Shown: positions 20,782 through 33,197, counted from the first letter of the stretch. The stretch: DNA of 64,000 bases from Nageia nagi (GCA_050084985.1 JBITNC010000001.1:101370001-101434000), one strand, 5' to 3'. The notes: generated by a model not told the origin, from the letters alone. Program-made: numbers and translations.

Positions 20782-22092
20782 TAAGGAAACCTTTACTCTT
20801 GTGGCAAAGATGCCTACTAAGAGAGTTATCTTTGCTCTTTTTGCAGCTCAAAGATGGAAAGTTTTGCAACTTAACGTCAAGAGTGCATTTCTCAATGGTG
20901 ACTTAGATGTGGAAATTTTCATAAATCAATCAAAAGAGTTTATTATGGAAGGCAAATATTCCTTTGTGTGCAAGTTAAAGAAGTCATTATATGGAATTAA
21001 GAAAGCACTTAGAGCCTGGTATAGAAAGATTTCAGTTTACTTTACAAACATTGGTTTTTCCAATTACTTTTCAAAATTTGATCTATATGTGCTCAATCAA
21101 GGAAAAGATATGGTCTTGATTCTCCTTTATATGGATGGTGTTTTAATTACTAAGAATAATAATGATATTATTCAAGAGTTCATATCCAAACTTAAAGTAA
21201 TGTTTGAAATGATTGATCTTGGTCTCTTTCACTACTACCTAAAAATACAAGTATACCAATACAAGGATTATACTTACCTAAGTCAATCTAAGCATATATC
21301 AAACATCTTGCAAAAGTTTGAAATGGAGGAGTGTAGATATGCTATGATCCTAGTCTCTCATGAAATCATTATTTCTTTGAGCTCCAATTCTTAGTTAGTT
21401 GATGCTATAACTTACAGAAAATTAATTGGTAGTCTTTTATATTTGACTATATTTAAGCCAAATATTACCTTTGTAGTGAATCTGATGGCATGATTCATAT
21501 AAAAATTTTATGTTGAGCACCTCAATACTATTAAGCAAATCTTGAGGTATGTTGCAAGGATTAAGGATCTTGATTTCAAGTATTCTAAGTTATCCTCATT
21601 TATTCTCTTTGGATTTTTAAATTTTGACTATGGAGGAGATATAGATGATAAGAAATCAACCTTTATGTATGTGTTTAGCATTGGTTTGGGTGCTATCTCT
21701 TAGGCTTTCAGAAAACATCCTACTATTTCTCTTTCCACCATAAAAGCTAAATACTATGATGTTTGTTGTAGCTTAGGAAGCCATTTAGCTAAGGCATCTT
21801 CTGAAAGAAATTGGGTACGAGCAAGGTGGCTCAACTTTGATTCCTTCAGATAATCAATCGGCTATTTCTTTGGCTAAGAATCTTATGTTCCATTAGAGAA
21901 TAAAATATGTAAAAATCCATACCCATTTTATCAGGAAGAAGGTTCTTGATGCCATCATACACCTAAAGTATTATCCATCCACCTTGAACTTCGTTGATTT
22001 GTTCACCAAGCCCCTCCTAGAAGCTTAGTTCTATAAGCTTAAGGATGCTATCAGGTTGGTGAAGTTACCCTCAAAGGGAAGTGAAGTTTGAA
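20782..22092 (+). pseudogene. Copia A1 reverse transcriptase (C-terminal part) and RNase H (broken)
   Basis: This continues A1 after B1. RT reads ETFTLVAKMPTKRVIFAL, VKSAFLNGDLDVEIFINQ and KSLYGIKKALRAWYRK. The catalytic motif YVDD has become YMDG (LLYMDGVLITK, about 21130), so the enzyme is dead. The open frame ends at TAG 21392-21394, the RT/RNase H boundary. RNase H remnants follow in broken frames to the conserved end LVKLPSKGSEV near 22092. Confidence 0.88.
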
Positions 22093-22254
22093 TTCTTATG
22101 TTGAATTCATGTTTATGATGACAACTTCATCCCTAGGAGGATTTTATTCTGTATAGTGTTGATTTTATTGTACACCTTTATGGTAAGTTGGCTTTGCATG
22201 AAAAATTTATTGTACAAAATTTTAAAAACCAAAAGATTGGTCAATCTAACACTA

Positions 22255-22455
22255 TTTAGGTATCCATGTGTGAGGAACTCTTATGTATCTTTTGGCGTTA
22301 TTCAGCTCTTTATATGTGAAGAACTCATATGTGCATTCTCTATTTTGGTCAATCTAGCACTATTTAGTTATCCATGTGTGAGGAACTCTTATGTGTCTTT
22401 TGAAACTATTCAGTTATCCATATGTGAGAAAATCATATATGCATGCTCTATTTTG
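22255..22455 (+). repeat. 3' UTR repeats of copia A1
   Basis: Imperfect copies of TTATCCATGTGTGAGGAACT followed by CTTATGTGTCTTTTG recur three to four times. The same unit occurs four to five times in A2 (about 35320-35560, minus). The GTGAGGAACT core resembles the B-type 3' UTR repeat GTGAGAAACTTG. Confidence 0.7.
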
Positions 22456-22900
22456 TAATAATAATCAACACATGTTTTATATATAGTAGGTGACTATGAG
22501 TTTTTGGTATGGCATCTTCATGATGACTTATAATGCACCATTGATCAGTTCATGATGGCATTTGTGTGATTCATCTATCCTTGATGAAATTAATATGTTG
22601 CATCTAACTAATCTTATTATTTGAGTTGCTTATGACTTGTAGGTTACTTTGAGATTGCAGGTTACTTACCTCAAGTATGTAGGCTCTTGAAGACTCTTCA
22701 TGACTTCTAGTTGGATTACTACTTCATGTACATTGAAATTGATTATGATTAATGATTATGTTTGAAAAAGTAGTGAGTCTCAAATTAGATCTTTCTTACT
22801 TCACAAATATGTAAAAGTTCTCATCTCCATTGTATCTGTTTGAAGAAAAACTCTCTTACTTTATCTCTTTCTTTTCTCTTATTCATTCTATCTCAATATT

Positions 22901-22913
22901 GCATTAAAGGGGA
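22901..22913 (+). promoter_or_regulatory. Polypurine tract of copia A1
   Basis: ATTAAAGGGGAG directly precedes the 3' LTR that starts TGTTGGAATG. Confidence 0.85.
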
Positions 22914-23417
22914 GTGTTGGAATGTATAATGTATAATTGTAAAGGTTTTGTAATAATCTTCTATATAAGTTCACTAATACTTAAGGGTATCATTTGATAC
23001 CTTAAGTATTTAAGTAAATATGATAATGTAACTTATCCTACACTCCATGTCATGAACATGCCCCTTGGGTAAAATAATGTGCATGTCATGCTTGTGTACA
23101 TTGAATAAAAGGGTGATCCAAAGAAGAATTTTGGTCTATAAATAGAAGGCTTCCTCTTTGTGATTACACACCAATTTGTGGAGTAAATTTGTGCTAAAGG
23201 ATAATGTTTAGGAGTTGAGATTAGGAGAATTGTAAGAGATTTGTATTTGTGATTAAAGTAAAGATCTAGTTAGTGGATGTACTCCTGGTTGGAGGAACCA
23301 TTTACATCTTGTGTTATCTTTTGTGAGAATGCTTTATATGATAGTTAGATGTGAATTGAGAGCTTTCATGTGATCTTGTTAGTTTAGGATTGTTCATGTT
23401 ATAGTTTAATTCTCTCA
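22914..23417 (+). repeat. 3' LTR of copia A1
   Basis: This 504-bp LTR starts TGTTGGAATG and ends TTCTCTCA. The following ATTAG matches TTTAG before the 5' LTR at four of five positions. Confidence 0.92.
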
Positions 23418-24293
23418 ATTAGTAATCATGAAAAAAATGCCACTATTGCCAAAAAAAATTAACTTCCTCCATTTAAACAAGTAATCATTATTAATCCTCA
23501 AGGAAATTAATGAAAAGTACTAAATTGTGTAAGAGGAATGTGTGAACTCAAAGAATAGCATTTAATATATTTTGGCAAAGTTTTATTTAAGCAATTTTAG
23601 TCAAACATAATAAATGAAGGTTGGTAAAGCTATTGAGATAACTTGTAAGAAAAAAGAAATTCTCAATGGTCATCCAAAAAAAAAGAAATGCACTCCCCCA
23701 CCTTTTTAATGTGCTTTGAGAGAGGGAGAGGAGAGTAGCCAACGAGGTGTGGGCTTGGTGGCTAACATCAAATAGAAAGGCATAAAATAAATCACGTAGG
23801 GAGAGGCAAGTGTGAGGAGAGAGCAAGTAAATAGAGGTGCGATGGAGGTAAAATAAAGGGAAGCAGAGTTGCATGAGAAGGTGAGAGGACCATAAGTGCT
23901 ATGCGAGGCCATGGAAAAAGACTTCCACATGGTCAAAAAACATAGACCTTCCATCGATATTAATGTAGTTTGATTGGCCTTCTAGTGAGGGTAGTGTGGT
24001 GAATGTCTCCCCAAGAGTGAAGGGGTTAAGAAAAGCTTGATGCTTGTTTAGGTGAATGGCATTGGAGTTTATGTGTGCCTCAACATCTTAAAATAGAGGT
24101 GGTTTTAGCTTTCATCGCTGTCACTTCACTTTCCCCCACCACTCGAATTTGAAATAGTGGCTTGGTTGGATGAATGAGAAAGCAAACTTGGCCTTGACGA
24201 AACATTGAATGAGGCAAAGGGGAGGAGACGAGATGGTATCCAACAGGGACAGCCACCAAGAAATTTCAAAAAAAGGAAATTGTATAAGGTTCA

Positions 24294-24296
<3 letters not shown>

Positions 24297-24327
<31 letters not shown>
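24297..24327. repeat. TA dinucleotide microsatellite
   Basis: An almost uninterrupted (TA)n run lies in the A3 leader. No function is inferred. Confidence 0.9.
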
Positions 24328-24329
<2 letters not shown>

Positions 24330-24970
24330 AGTATATAAATATTTTTGTTAGAGGAAAAAATATTTCTCTACTTCCCCTATTTTTTGGCAAAAAGATATAA
24401 AAAATAATATATATATATTTTTAAAAAGTAAATTAATATATTGTAAAATTTATAAATAAATTCCTCTTCTCCCTTTTTATTTTAGGTAGTAAAAAATATT
24501 GAAACAAATTGCAATATTGTATACCCAAAAAAAATTGCCCTTTTTTAATTGAGATTTGGCATGTAAATTTGAAGGAATTTTTTTTTTTTACTCAAACTTT
24601 TGATATAGTAAAACCTTAAAAAAATTAAGTATATGCAAGATTATAGCAATATAATAGGTAATTTTAAAAGTTGCAACTAACAATAAGACATGTTAGTATA
24701 AAAAAAATACAAAAAAAACATATTACTATTTTAAGCAAATTTGTCATAAACAAGGACTATCATAACACAAAATATATTAGTAATCCAAGATAAAGTGAAG
24801 TAAGATTATACCTATAACACAAAATATGTTAGTAATCCAAGATAAAGTGAAGTAAGATTATACCTTGAATCACTTTTGCCTCACAATAGAGTGAAAGATA
24901 AATAATTAGGACCTCCAAGTTGAAGATGAAGAGCCTCAACAACAAGAATGTGAAGAAGAGCCTCCAAGGT

Positions 24971-24984
24971 GCTCTGATATGAAA
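24971..24984 (-). promoter_or_regulatory. Primer-binding site of copia A3
   Basis: The plus strand reads GCTCTGATATGAAA, so the minus strand reads TTTCATATCAGAGC. This is the copia primer site complementary to the 3' end of initiator tRNA-Met, with small changes. It abuts the LTR with no gap. Confidence 0.8.
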
Positions 24985-25485
24985 TGAAAGAATTGAACTA
25001 TAACAAGAACAACTCTAAACTACCAAGATCTCTTGAAAGCTCATAATACACATCTAACAAACTCATAAAGCAATCTCACAAAGATAACACAAGATGTAAA
25101 TGGTTCCTTCAACTAGGAGTACATCCACTAACTAGATCTTTTCTTCAATCATAAATACAACTCTCTTGCAATCCTCCTAATCTCAACTCCTATGCTATAT
25201 CCTATAGCATAGCTTTACTCCAAAAATTGGTGTGTGATCACAAAGAGGGAGCCTTCTATTTATAGGTCAAAATCCCTCTTTGGATCACTCTTTTATCCAA
25301 TGTACAAAAGCATGACATGCACATCCTTTTACTCAAGAGGCATGCTCAGGACATGGAGTGTAGGATAAGTTACATTATCATATTCACTTAAATACTTAAG
25401 GTATCAAATGATACCCTTAAGTATTAGTGAATTTACAAATAGGATTAATACAAACCTTTACAATAATGCATTATACATTCCAATA
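24985..25485 (-). repeat. 5' LTR of copia A3
   Basis: This 501-bp LTR is the reverse complement of the A1 LTR. On the plus strand it begins TGAAAGAATTG and ends TTCCAATA, one transition away from the family end CCAACA. It lies directly against a minus-strand PBS and contains the TATAAATAGAAGG-type promoter block in reverse. Its partner LTR is outside the window. Confidence 0.9.
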
Positions 25486-25642
25486 GAAATTGCCTTAGAG
25501 AAAGATGGTGTTATATTAAGAGTGGAGATTTTTCCTTCCTCCCTCATGAGATGCTCACAAAATTCTTCCAAGCTAAGCATTACAAATTTATCTCCCATTG
25601 CATCCATTGTGGAGAGAAATGTAAAAGCAAATATGTGAAAAG
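25486..25642 (+). other. Short spacer between copia A3 and A4 with an unrecognised open frame
   Basis: These 157 bases lie between two LTRs and match no other part of the window. One plus-strand frame stays open for about 50 codons (EIALEKDGVILRVEIF ... ERNVKANM). It could be a scrap of host gene, but I do not recognise it. Confidence 0.3.
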
Positions 25643-26119
25643 TGTTGGAATTTATAATGCATTATTGTAAATAGATGTATTAAATCTTCTATGTAAATTC
25701 ACTAATACTTAAGGGTATTATTTGATACCTTAAGTATTTTAGTGAATATAATAATGTAACTTGTCTTACACTTCAAGTCATGAGCATGCCCCTTGGGTCA
25801 AAGGTGTGCTTGTCATGCTTAGGTCATCCAAGGAGGGATTTTGGCCTATAAATAGAAGGTTCCCTCCTTGTAATGATATACCTAATTGAGGAGTAAGGAT
25901 ATGCTCTAAGAGAGAAGTGTAGGAGTTAAGATTAGGAGAATTGTAAGAGAGTTGTATTTGTGAGAAAAGTAAAGATCTAATCAGTGGATGTACTCCTAGT
26001 TGGAGGAACCACTTTATATCTTGTGTTGTGAGATTGCTTTGTGTATTATTAGATGTAATTGTGATCTTTCATGTGATCTTGGTAGTTTAAGAATTATATT
26101 TTTCATATTAGTTCCTTCA
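25643..26119 (+). repeat. 5' LTR of copia A4
   Basis: This 477-bp LTR has TG...CA ends. TATAAATAGAAGG lies at about 25847. It is followed directly by the PBS. Confidence 0.9.
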
Positions 26120-26135
26120 ATATGGTATCAAAGCC
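26120..26135 (+). promoter_or_regulatory. Primer-binding site of copia A4
   Basis: ATATGGTATCAAAGCC matches the copia core TGGTATCAGAGC with one change. Confidence 0.85.
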
Positions 26136-26226
26136 AAGTTGGAGGCTCCTCTTCACATCCTTGGAATTGAGGCTCTACATCTTCATCTTGAAGGTACTCA
26201 TTCTTTAGCCTTCACTCCATTGAGAG

Positions 26227-29222
26227 GTAAAAGTGATTCAAGGTATGATTTTACATCTCTCTATCTTGATTTACATAACATTGCAAGATATGTTTTGCAT
26301 GCTAACATGTATTATTGTTAGTTTCATATCATATTGCTATAATTTGTGCATATATTCCGTTATTATTGAAAGCTTTTATTATCAAAAGTTGAGGTTAAAC
26401 AAAAAAAAACTTATTGCCTTCAAATTTACAGCAACATATTTTTGTAAAATTGGTTATCTTGAAATTTCCCATATTTGGCATGCCTTTGTTTTATATTACA
26501 ATTGAATATCTGAATATTACAATTTTTGCTTACCATATTGAACTCTTTTATTGAAAATTTAGATTTCATTATTGAAGAGGAGACAATTTTTGTGATTTAT
26601 TTATACAAATTGCAAACATTTCAAATGGATTCACATAAACATGTTTTACACATTATTGAATTAAAATATTTAAATCGGCTTCTAATTTTTTAGTTTTCTT
26701 TCCACAAACACCAAATAAACTATATTTTTTTGGTGGCAGCAACTTCATCTCGACCAAGCCTCCAAGCTCGATCTCCACCCACAACCACCAACAATAATCT
26801 CTACTCCTTACAACGATAATTCCTTGCTTTGAACATGGATTTCAGCTTCTGGAGTATGGGCGCATGGATTCTACATATGCAGGGACCGAAACCTCCTCCT
26901 CTTTGCGATTGAGGCTTGATTGCTTCTGTGCTTTGCTTATTGTTTCCCATAACCAACAAACCCATGTCGTCCTACCAGCATTCATCTGGCCTTCGATGAG
27001 TATAACTCTTGGTCTTTGTTTTTTGTTTTGATTTACAACCCTTCTCAGCCCCTCGATGTCTGCATCCCTTGCACCCCTCCTCACACTTTCATCATAACCA
27101 ATTTTGTTCCATCGACACACAACGCTGCTCTGCACTGGGCACCACACGATCCCTCCTTAATGAACCAATCGATCCTTTGATCATAGCAGGCATCTCCTTT
27201 ATCCTTTGCCTTCTCAACGTTGTGGTGCTCTACTCGTCTATGGCCTGTTCCATTTTTTTTGCCATCACGTGCTACATTTCTCTGCCCCCGTCCTCTCTCT
27301 CAGCCTCTCCAAGCCCTTAGCCACCACGTCCTCCCAGCCTGCACCCAATTGAGCGCTTTGCCATAGGGTTTCTATGTACATCAACGATCCTTTCAAAGGG
27401 ATTGTCTATCACCTATTGTGGTTGTGACTGCCCTGCTAGTCCTGTATGCAAAATGTGGAGGACTAAACACCAAAATTGAACCGTGTTCGGTTTGAGCTGG
27501 TCTCTTGCACCGATGACCTCGCACTTAAGCCATTAGTCTTGCCATTTTCCCTTGTGTAGGATGAAGGCTGTAAACCTGATTTCATGGATGCATTGCTCTC
27601 AGGCTATGCACAAAATAGATACGTTGAAATGCACAGTGCTTTTTTTGACAATATGCCTCCTCGCCATGAAGTCATACCTCCCAGCCTTATCGCATCACCT
27701 AGGAAGCAGCCAATAGAAGCATGTGTGGTCAAGGTGGACTCTCTTACATGTTCTGTCTGCCTTTTTTTGGTTTGCACTGTGCCATCACCGTTTGACCCAG
27801 CTGCCCAATCACTCCATTTTTTTTGTTTTTGTGTTGTCCCCAACCACGTACCTTCTGTCCTCTTTTACCATCTCGCCTGCCACCAGTCCTTTCATTATTC
27901 AATGGTCACCTACCTCCAGCTATTTTTCACCTTTTCTTTTTCAAGGATCTCATTTTCTAAGTCAAAACGGGGATCTTATTTTTATGGGGTAGTATTTTAA
28001 TGCTTTAAGGGGAATATTTTATTGATTAATGGATTAAGGAAGAATATTTTATTTAAATGTTTAGATCTTCTTAACAAGTATTTTACTTAAAAGTTAGGTG
28101 ATTGTTTTTGTGGACTTAAACTTTAATTTCCTTTTAAATCACCAATGCATGTTTAAGGAGGAGTATTTTAAATTTTATTGATTAATGCATTAAGGAGGAA
28201 TAGTTTATTTAAATGTTTTGATCCTTAAAGACTTCAAGTCTAAGTTTTTTTTTATTGCTCAAGGCTTAAAGACTTCAAATTTGACTTAAATATTTTAAGT
28301 CAATAATGCATGCTTTACTTAAAAGGTTATTGTTAAAAGCTTAAGGCCTTAAAATATTTAAGTTAAATATTTTTAAGTCAACAATGCATGCTTTGGACTT
28401 TTAAAATTTTGGAGAATCATACTTATAATTTTTTATGCATGCTTATGACTTCAAAATGCTTGATTATGCCTCTTCAATTTTAGTTCTTATGAAGCAACAA
28501 TGCATGCTTAATTTTTTAATGCATACTTCTTTAAGTTAATGATGCATGCTTATACTTATGAGATTGATGAATACCCTTGTACAAAATTAATGGACTTATG
28601 CAAAATAAGAAATGATGTAACGATGTCTTTTGGGGGTTGTAAACAAAACCCATTGGACACTTAGGTTTCAAGTTTTTTGAATGAATGATGTGTTTTACTT
28701 ATGCTCTTTTATTTCATATTTCACATTTTTTATTTACTTGCTTATGCAACAAAAATGCAAACATTGATATGAGCAACCTCCTAAAATGAACACATTCGCA
28801 TGTACTTTTTGCAACATGACTTGTTTGGAGAGCCATGAGGTGAGGACAAGTAGATTGGAGCCTTTAAGTTCGATAATCTAATTGGTGAAAAGTTCATACT
28901 ACTTAATTACCCTTAAGTCCTCTATTTCTCTAGATTTAACTCCAATAGATGGATAGGTATGTGTGTAGTGATACCATATATCTGCATGTTCATTCAGGGA
29001 TTGTCTTGATAACCTAGGAGGTGAAATCTAATCAAGATTAATAATTTGGTCGATCTAATAAACATCAAAACTTTTAAAAATAGCTCATACGTCTCCTTGT
29101 GAGAGTATATTACTGCCTAAGGGGAACTGGTTGAGGATTGGTAGGATCTGGGCTCCTCTTGTGTGGGCCTCCAAGTGAAGGTCTAATTTTAGATAAAATA
29201 ATAAGCCTCAATAATGTCACTC
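26227..29222 (+). other. Intron-like leader of copia A4 (acceptor end missing)
   Basis: A donor-like GAGAG|GTAAAAG begins at 26227. The central part (about 26740-27960) is GC-richer and gene-like, with a PPR remnant. An AT-rich zone with TGCATGC words (28290-28560) and the conserved pre-gag block (about 28600-29222) follow. The acceptor end and gag are absent. Confidence 0.55.
27555..27690 (+). pseudogene. PPR fragment in the A4 leader
   Basis: The frame VKPDFMDALLSGYAQNRYVEM followed by FFDNMPPRHEV has the spacing of a PLS-type PPR unit (MI-GYAQNG ... LFD-MP-RDVVSW). The string TGCACAAAATAGATACGTTG is shared exactly with the PPR remnant in the B1 leader (about 13495-13515), so both leaders carry related PPR sequence. 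Confidence 0.7.
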
Positions 29223-31549
29223 TATATTCAATGGTGTTCATTTTTATACTATGCTATGGTGATTTATTCTACAAGCATGAGGGTTCGTTCATCCTTATTT
29301 ACTAGCATTATTCTATTTGATGGGCATCATTATTTATAATGTTGTTAAAATTACATTATTGTATTTACGGTTTATTTTGAGAACTTAGAACTTTATCAAA
29401 TAAATGATTTATTATTTCTAAAAAGTTCCACTCACATGATCGAGTGGATAGCTAAGCTAAGAAAAATCATGATTAGAAGAGTTGGAGTTAGAAATCTCAA
29501 GACCTATAACAGGAGAACTAGGTATATGGAATAACACATCACGAGTAATCGGAGCAAATCAACACTTGATATCGAAAAATAAGTAGTACATCCATTGATC
29601 CCTTTTTTATGTTAGTTGTGATATAAACGTGGACTCCCAATGAAGATCTCATCGCCATACTATAAATGCAATAGTATAAGGGTGACAATCCTCATGAAGA
29701 TGTAGCCTTAAAGGACCTGCAAAGTGCAAAAATTGGAAGATAAAAGGTGTCCATGAACAATATAGAATAATCTTCCATGTCCAGTTCAAATGATAAATAA
29801 GTGTAAGTATGAGGTGCAACTACTCAGCATCCTTTAAGTGATGGATAAAGCAGATGGCCTATAAATGGAGACTTCGATCTCTTTGTATGCAAACCAAGTT
29901 TTGGTGCATCGTAGTCTACAATGCAATGTAAGTACACTATAAGACTCAACCTTGAATACATTGATACAAAACATCTTGGAGAAGATCTGCACGTAGACCT
30001 TAAAAAATGGTCATGTCCATAATGACTGATAAAATGAGTCAACTCTCTAAGGTTTCTTACACAAGTGAAAATCATGATGATCAACTAGAATACAATGAAT
30101 TTATAAAATTCCAAACTAACTAAATCATCAATCATCAATGGGAACATCAAAATGGTCAAGAACAAGCATAATAAATAATGCGACCTTATCATTTACTTTA
30201 TTAAAACATTGGAAAAGAACTAACATCATCTTCAAATATGCTAGAGTTGGATGTGTCCAATCTCAATAGATATTGATGTGAAAGAGGCAGAAAGTAATAA
30301 GTAAATGAAAATCAATGGCATAAAATATGATGTTCACCTCGCCAAGCAATACAAAAAGAGTACATGGATGACCATTGAAGCCCATGATGACAAAATGCCC
30401 ATGCAACAATGAGTGGACCAAAATACTCTTATGGATGTAAGCATGGTGGTCCAATATAAAGTATAAATTGCAACAGATAGCGATTGAATAGAGTATAAAA
30501 CATCATATGCCATGACCAATCAGGCCTACTAAGTAAATAAAATAATTGATGGACATGATCCTCATGATTAAGTTGAAGAATCATGCAAATTCCATAATGA
30601 TCATTTGGGTACAATTACAAAAATACTAGTTGTTGTTGCAATAACACCTCAGATGCGATCAAAGCACGATTTTCTAAAGTTACATGAACACTACGATGCA
30701 CTATGTTATCTTTAAGATCGCTCAGTAAGGCATGAAACTAAGACATATCTATGATAGATAATAGCTCAAATCATAAATGAAAAGCTTCGAATGATAAGCA
30801 AGGGTCATTTATGACTGTTTATAACATATATGACTTGACATATTCAAACTATAATAATGATGACAACTAGAAAAAAAGATTTGCAGAGATCAATATCTCA
30901 CCTACCACTCATTTAAGTAAGTGAATTCATACACATCATGTCATGTCAAGATGATAATAATGACAGTACCACTAAGCCGCATAATGACTAAGTCATCATG
31001 GTGCTAGTTTTCTATCTCCTCTTAACTATTAAATTGTATAGTTTACTCATGAATGATAGGTTGATCATCATGACTCCCATAGAGAATTTTATTGCACACA
31101 TGGGAAGTTTTTCCTTAAGTTCTGACATGAAAACAAACATATGGGTAGACTTAGAGAATGCCTACCTTCACCATGAACTGACTACCACAAAGGTTGAGAT
31201 GGAGATAATGGCCCATCGTTATGATATGCTACACCAAGAGAAAGTTGTATGCATATAGTATTACCATGAACTCTTAGCTGAGCATAATAAACTGCTAACT
31301 AAAAAAAATATGTTACAATTACAAGCAAAAGAGATTGAAATACAACTTAAGCATGATGCAAGCAATAGTTGCTATGGAATGCGATGATTAAAAGAACAAT
31401 GGAAGCAAAGGGCTTTCTAGAATAAGGCTATCCTTTGAAATTTTGGTATTCACATTCTAGAGGATATAGCATCATTACAGTCCATATGATAAGTTAGATA
31501 CTTGATAATTCCATCATTATAGTCCCTATAAAATGAAATATTACCCTAA
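29223..31549. other. Unassigned AT-rich region
   Basis: I see no LTR, domain or RNA gene here. A 86-codon plus-strand frame at 30998-31258, with its continuation to about 31400, is rich in Glu, Leu, Lys and His (AYLHHELTTTKVEMEIMAHR, then KEIEIQLKHDAS after a stop). This is coiled-coil-like, possibly an old gene remnant, not recognised. Confidence 0.4.
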
Positions 31550-32240
31550 CATGATGGTGTAGCTTAATCATCTGTAAAACCCAAAATACAATAAACAATT
31601 TGTGTGAACATTGAAATATAAATAATAACATGAATTGTATCAAAAAATACTATTAGTAATTGCAACTTACCATCTCAACAACCAACTGAAGGTATCAAGA
31701 ATGATGATTCCCCTTCAAATGACATCTTACATGACATGATGGTGTAGCCTAATCATTTGTAACACCCAAAATACAATAGATAATTTATGTGAACATTGGT
31801 ATACAAATAAGAACATGAATCATATCAAAAAATACTATTACTAATTGCAACTTACCATCTTGAAAATAATTGAAAGTATCAAGCATAATGATTCCCCTTC
31901 AAATGATATCTAACGCTGACATGACGATGTAGCTCAATCATCTATAACACCTAAAATACAATAGACAATTTTTGTGAACATTGACATACAAATAAGAATA
32001 TGAATCATATGAAAATAATACTATTGCTAATTATAAATTACCATCTTGACAACCAACTGAAGGTATCAAGGATGATGATTCCCTTTGAAATGACATCTTA
32101 CATCGATATGACTATGTAGCTTGATCATTTGTAACAACTAAACAATAATAAAGATATAAGTGTGAATATTGACATACAAATAATAAAATAAATGATTCAT
32201 AATTCATAAGATACCATCTTGAACTTGTATTCGATCACAT
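31550..32240 (-). repeat. 185-bp tandem repeat, about 3.7 copies
   Basis: The word CATGATGGTGTAG and its variants recur at 31550, 31735, 31920 and 32107, a period of 185-187 bases. The copies differ by scattered substitutions. On the minus strand each unit contains CAAGATG|GTAAGT-like sequence, a good splice-donor consensus, behind about 60 bases of exon-like sequence. The array lies just downstream (minus strand) of the SWIM pseudogene, so it may be a repeated exon edge of that gene (inference). Confidence 0.75.
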
Positions 32241-33197
32241 GGATATCCATGTTCTTTCATTATTGGAATGTGATAAAAGTTGTACTCAATTGCATCAACA
32301 TTAATATCATCAAAAAATTTCTTTGTGATCCACCTGTCCTATTTCTATGTTATGGATATATCCAACTCTTTCTCCTTCTCAACGATAGGTTATTATCAAC
32401 TTCAAATTCATAGTCGGTACTGGTTTTATTTTCTTGTTCATTCATCTTTCCAACCATATATATAAGTGCATTAGTTGTTCATGGACTTTGGGATGGATTA
32501 TTTAGCAAAAAGGAAATAAATTCATTGATTTTTTATCTCCAAGATGGAGAAAGGACAACATGGTTACTTCCTACTTGGGAGTTTTGATCAAGATTGATTA
32601 TCTTGAACACTTGTTCAATAGGAGATTGCTCATGAAAATCAAGCTGCATGACATGTTCAATAAGAGGAAACTCATTCAAATCAAATCCAAATTCAATAAG
32701 AGGCAAAGCATTCATCAACTATCCATAATCAATAAGAGTTCTAATATTTAATGTATGTTTACAAATATTACTTCGTAAGGCCCACATACATTCAAATGAA
32801 CAAAAATGTTGATCACAATTGGTAATAAGGTATTTGGTTCCATTAGTTATTGGAATTCATACCCAATATGCATTAGGAATACTTTCATGGAAAGAGTAAT
32901 CAAAATCAAGAATTCTACAAGACTTCTCTATTGAAATTTCAATATTCTTCTCTTTCTTGTAGTTTGAACAAAGTCAACAAACTTTAGCAAATCTTTGTTC
33001 CTTTAGTATGGCTCTACGCACTCCAAAAGTGTGTATATTAACTAATCCATCCTCCTTTCACTCTTCTTTGTCTTATCGCTAAGAAATCTAAGCTTTAAGA
33101 ATCCATGATAAGACTCGATGGTTGCATTAGTTTCTTGGTTTGCATATAGGAAATTTCAAAACTGTTTGGCCCACATGGCTCTAAAACCCATAAGTAT
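32241..33197 (-). pseudogene. SWIM-type zinc-finger protein remnant (MULE transposase-derived family)
   Basis: The minus strand from 33197 reads AMWAKQF, then LYANQETNATIESYHGFLK and LRFLSDKTKKSERRMD, a block typical of plant SWIM zinc-finger proteins related to MULE transposases. After two frame breaks comes HESIPNAYWV, then TKYLITNCD and FCSFECMWALRSNICKH, a recognisable CxnCxH SWIM finger with CKH intact and the first Cys pair displaced. An acidic tail follows (LIEFGFDLNEFPLIEH, 32718-32533). At least five stops and two frameshifts show that it is dead. Family members are nuclear DNA-binding-like proteins. Confidence 0.75.

Larger units (their letters stand above)
1379..23417 (+). mobile_element. 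Ty1/copia retrotransposon A1, full length but interrupted by two later insertions
   Basis: Paired LTRs lie at 1379-1880 and 22914-23417. A PBS follows the first and a polypurine tract precedes the second. Decayed gag, protease, integrase, reverse transcriptase and RNase H lie between, in copia order. Removing the gag-only element (6995-11224) and copia B1 (11951-20776), each with one TSD copy, leaves about 8.97 kb, which agrees with A2, B1 and B2 (about 8.8 kb). A1 itself is inserted in the leader of minus-strand copia A3. All coding domains carry stops and frameshifts, so it cannot encode its own proteins. Confidence 0.93.
23418..24984 (-). mobile_element. Copia element A3, PBS-proximal part of its leader
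   Basis: This minus-strand leader lies between the A3 LTR and the A1 insertion. The PBS is at 24971-24984, and a donor-like GTGAG|GCAAAAG lies at about 24873-24884, with GC where the other copies have GT. The middle (about 23600-24300) is richer in GC and unlike the other leaders. I do not recognise a gene in it. A perfect (TA)n run sits at 24297-24327. The A1 insertion is flanked by TTTAG on the left and ATTAG on the right, a TSD with one mismatch. Confidence 0.75.
25643..29222 (+). mobile_element. Copia A4: 5' LTR and leader only (coding region lost)
   Basis: A 477-bp LTR is followed by a PBS and a leader that matches the other copia leaders up to the conserved pre-gag block. The match stops at about 29222, some 100 bases short of where gag should start. 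No gag, pol or 3' LTR follows. The LTR is A-like over most of its length (TGTTGGAATTTATAATGCATT) but ends GTTCCTTCA like B, so A4 may be a third subfamily. The base string AAAAG precedes the LTR, but no matching TSD can be found. Confidence 0.88.

Noticed and set aside
23587-24390. Minus-strand hydrophobic frames in the A3 leader
   Set aside because: They are hydrophobic and low complexity, have no homologue in the other leaders, and one runs through the TA microsatellite.
29223-31549. tRNA or other small RNA genes
   Set aside because: No cloverleaf-like A/B box combination was found by eye. The GCTCTGATACCA-type strings elsewhere are primer-binding sites, not tRNA genes.
31550-32240. CRISPR-like array
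   Set aside because: The repeats are contiguous 185-bp units with no unique spacers, in a plant nuclear context.
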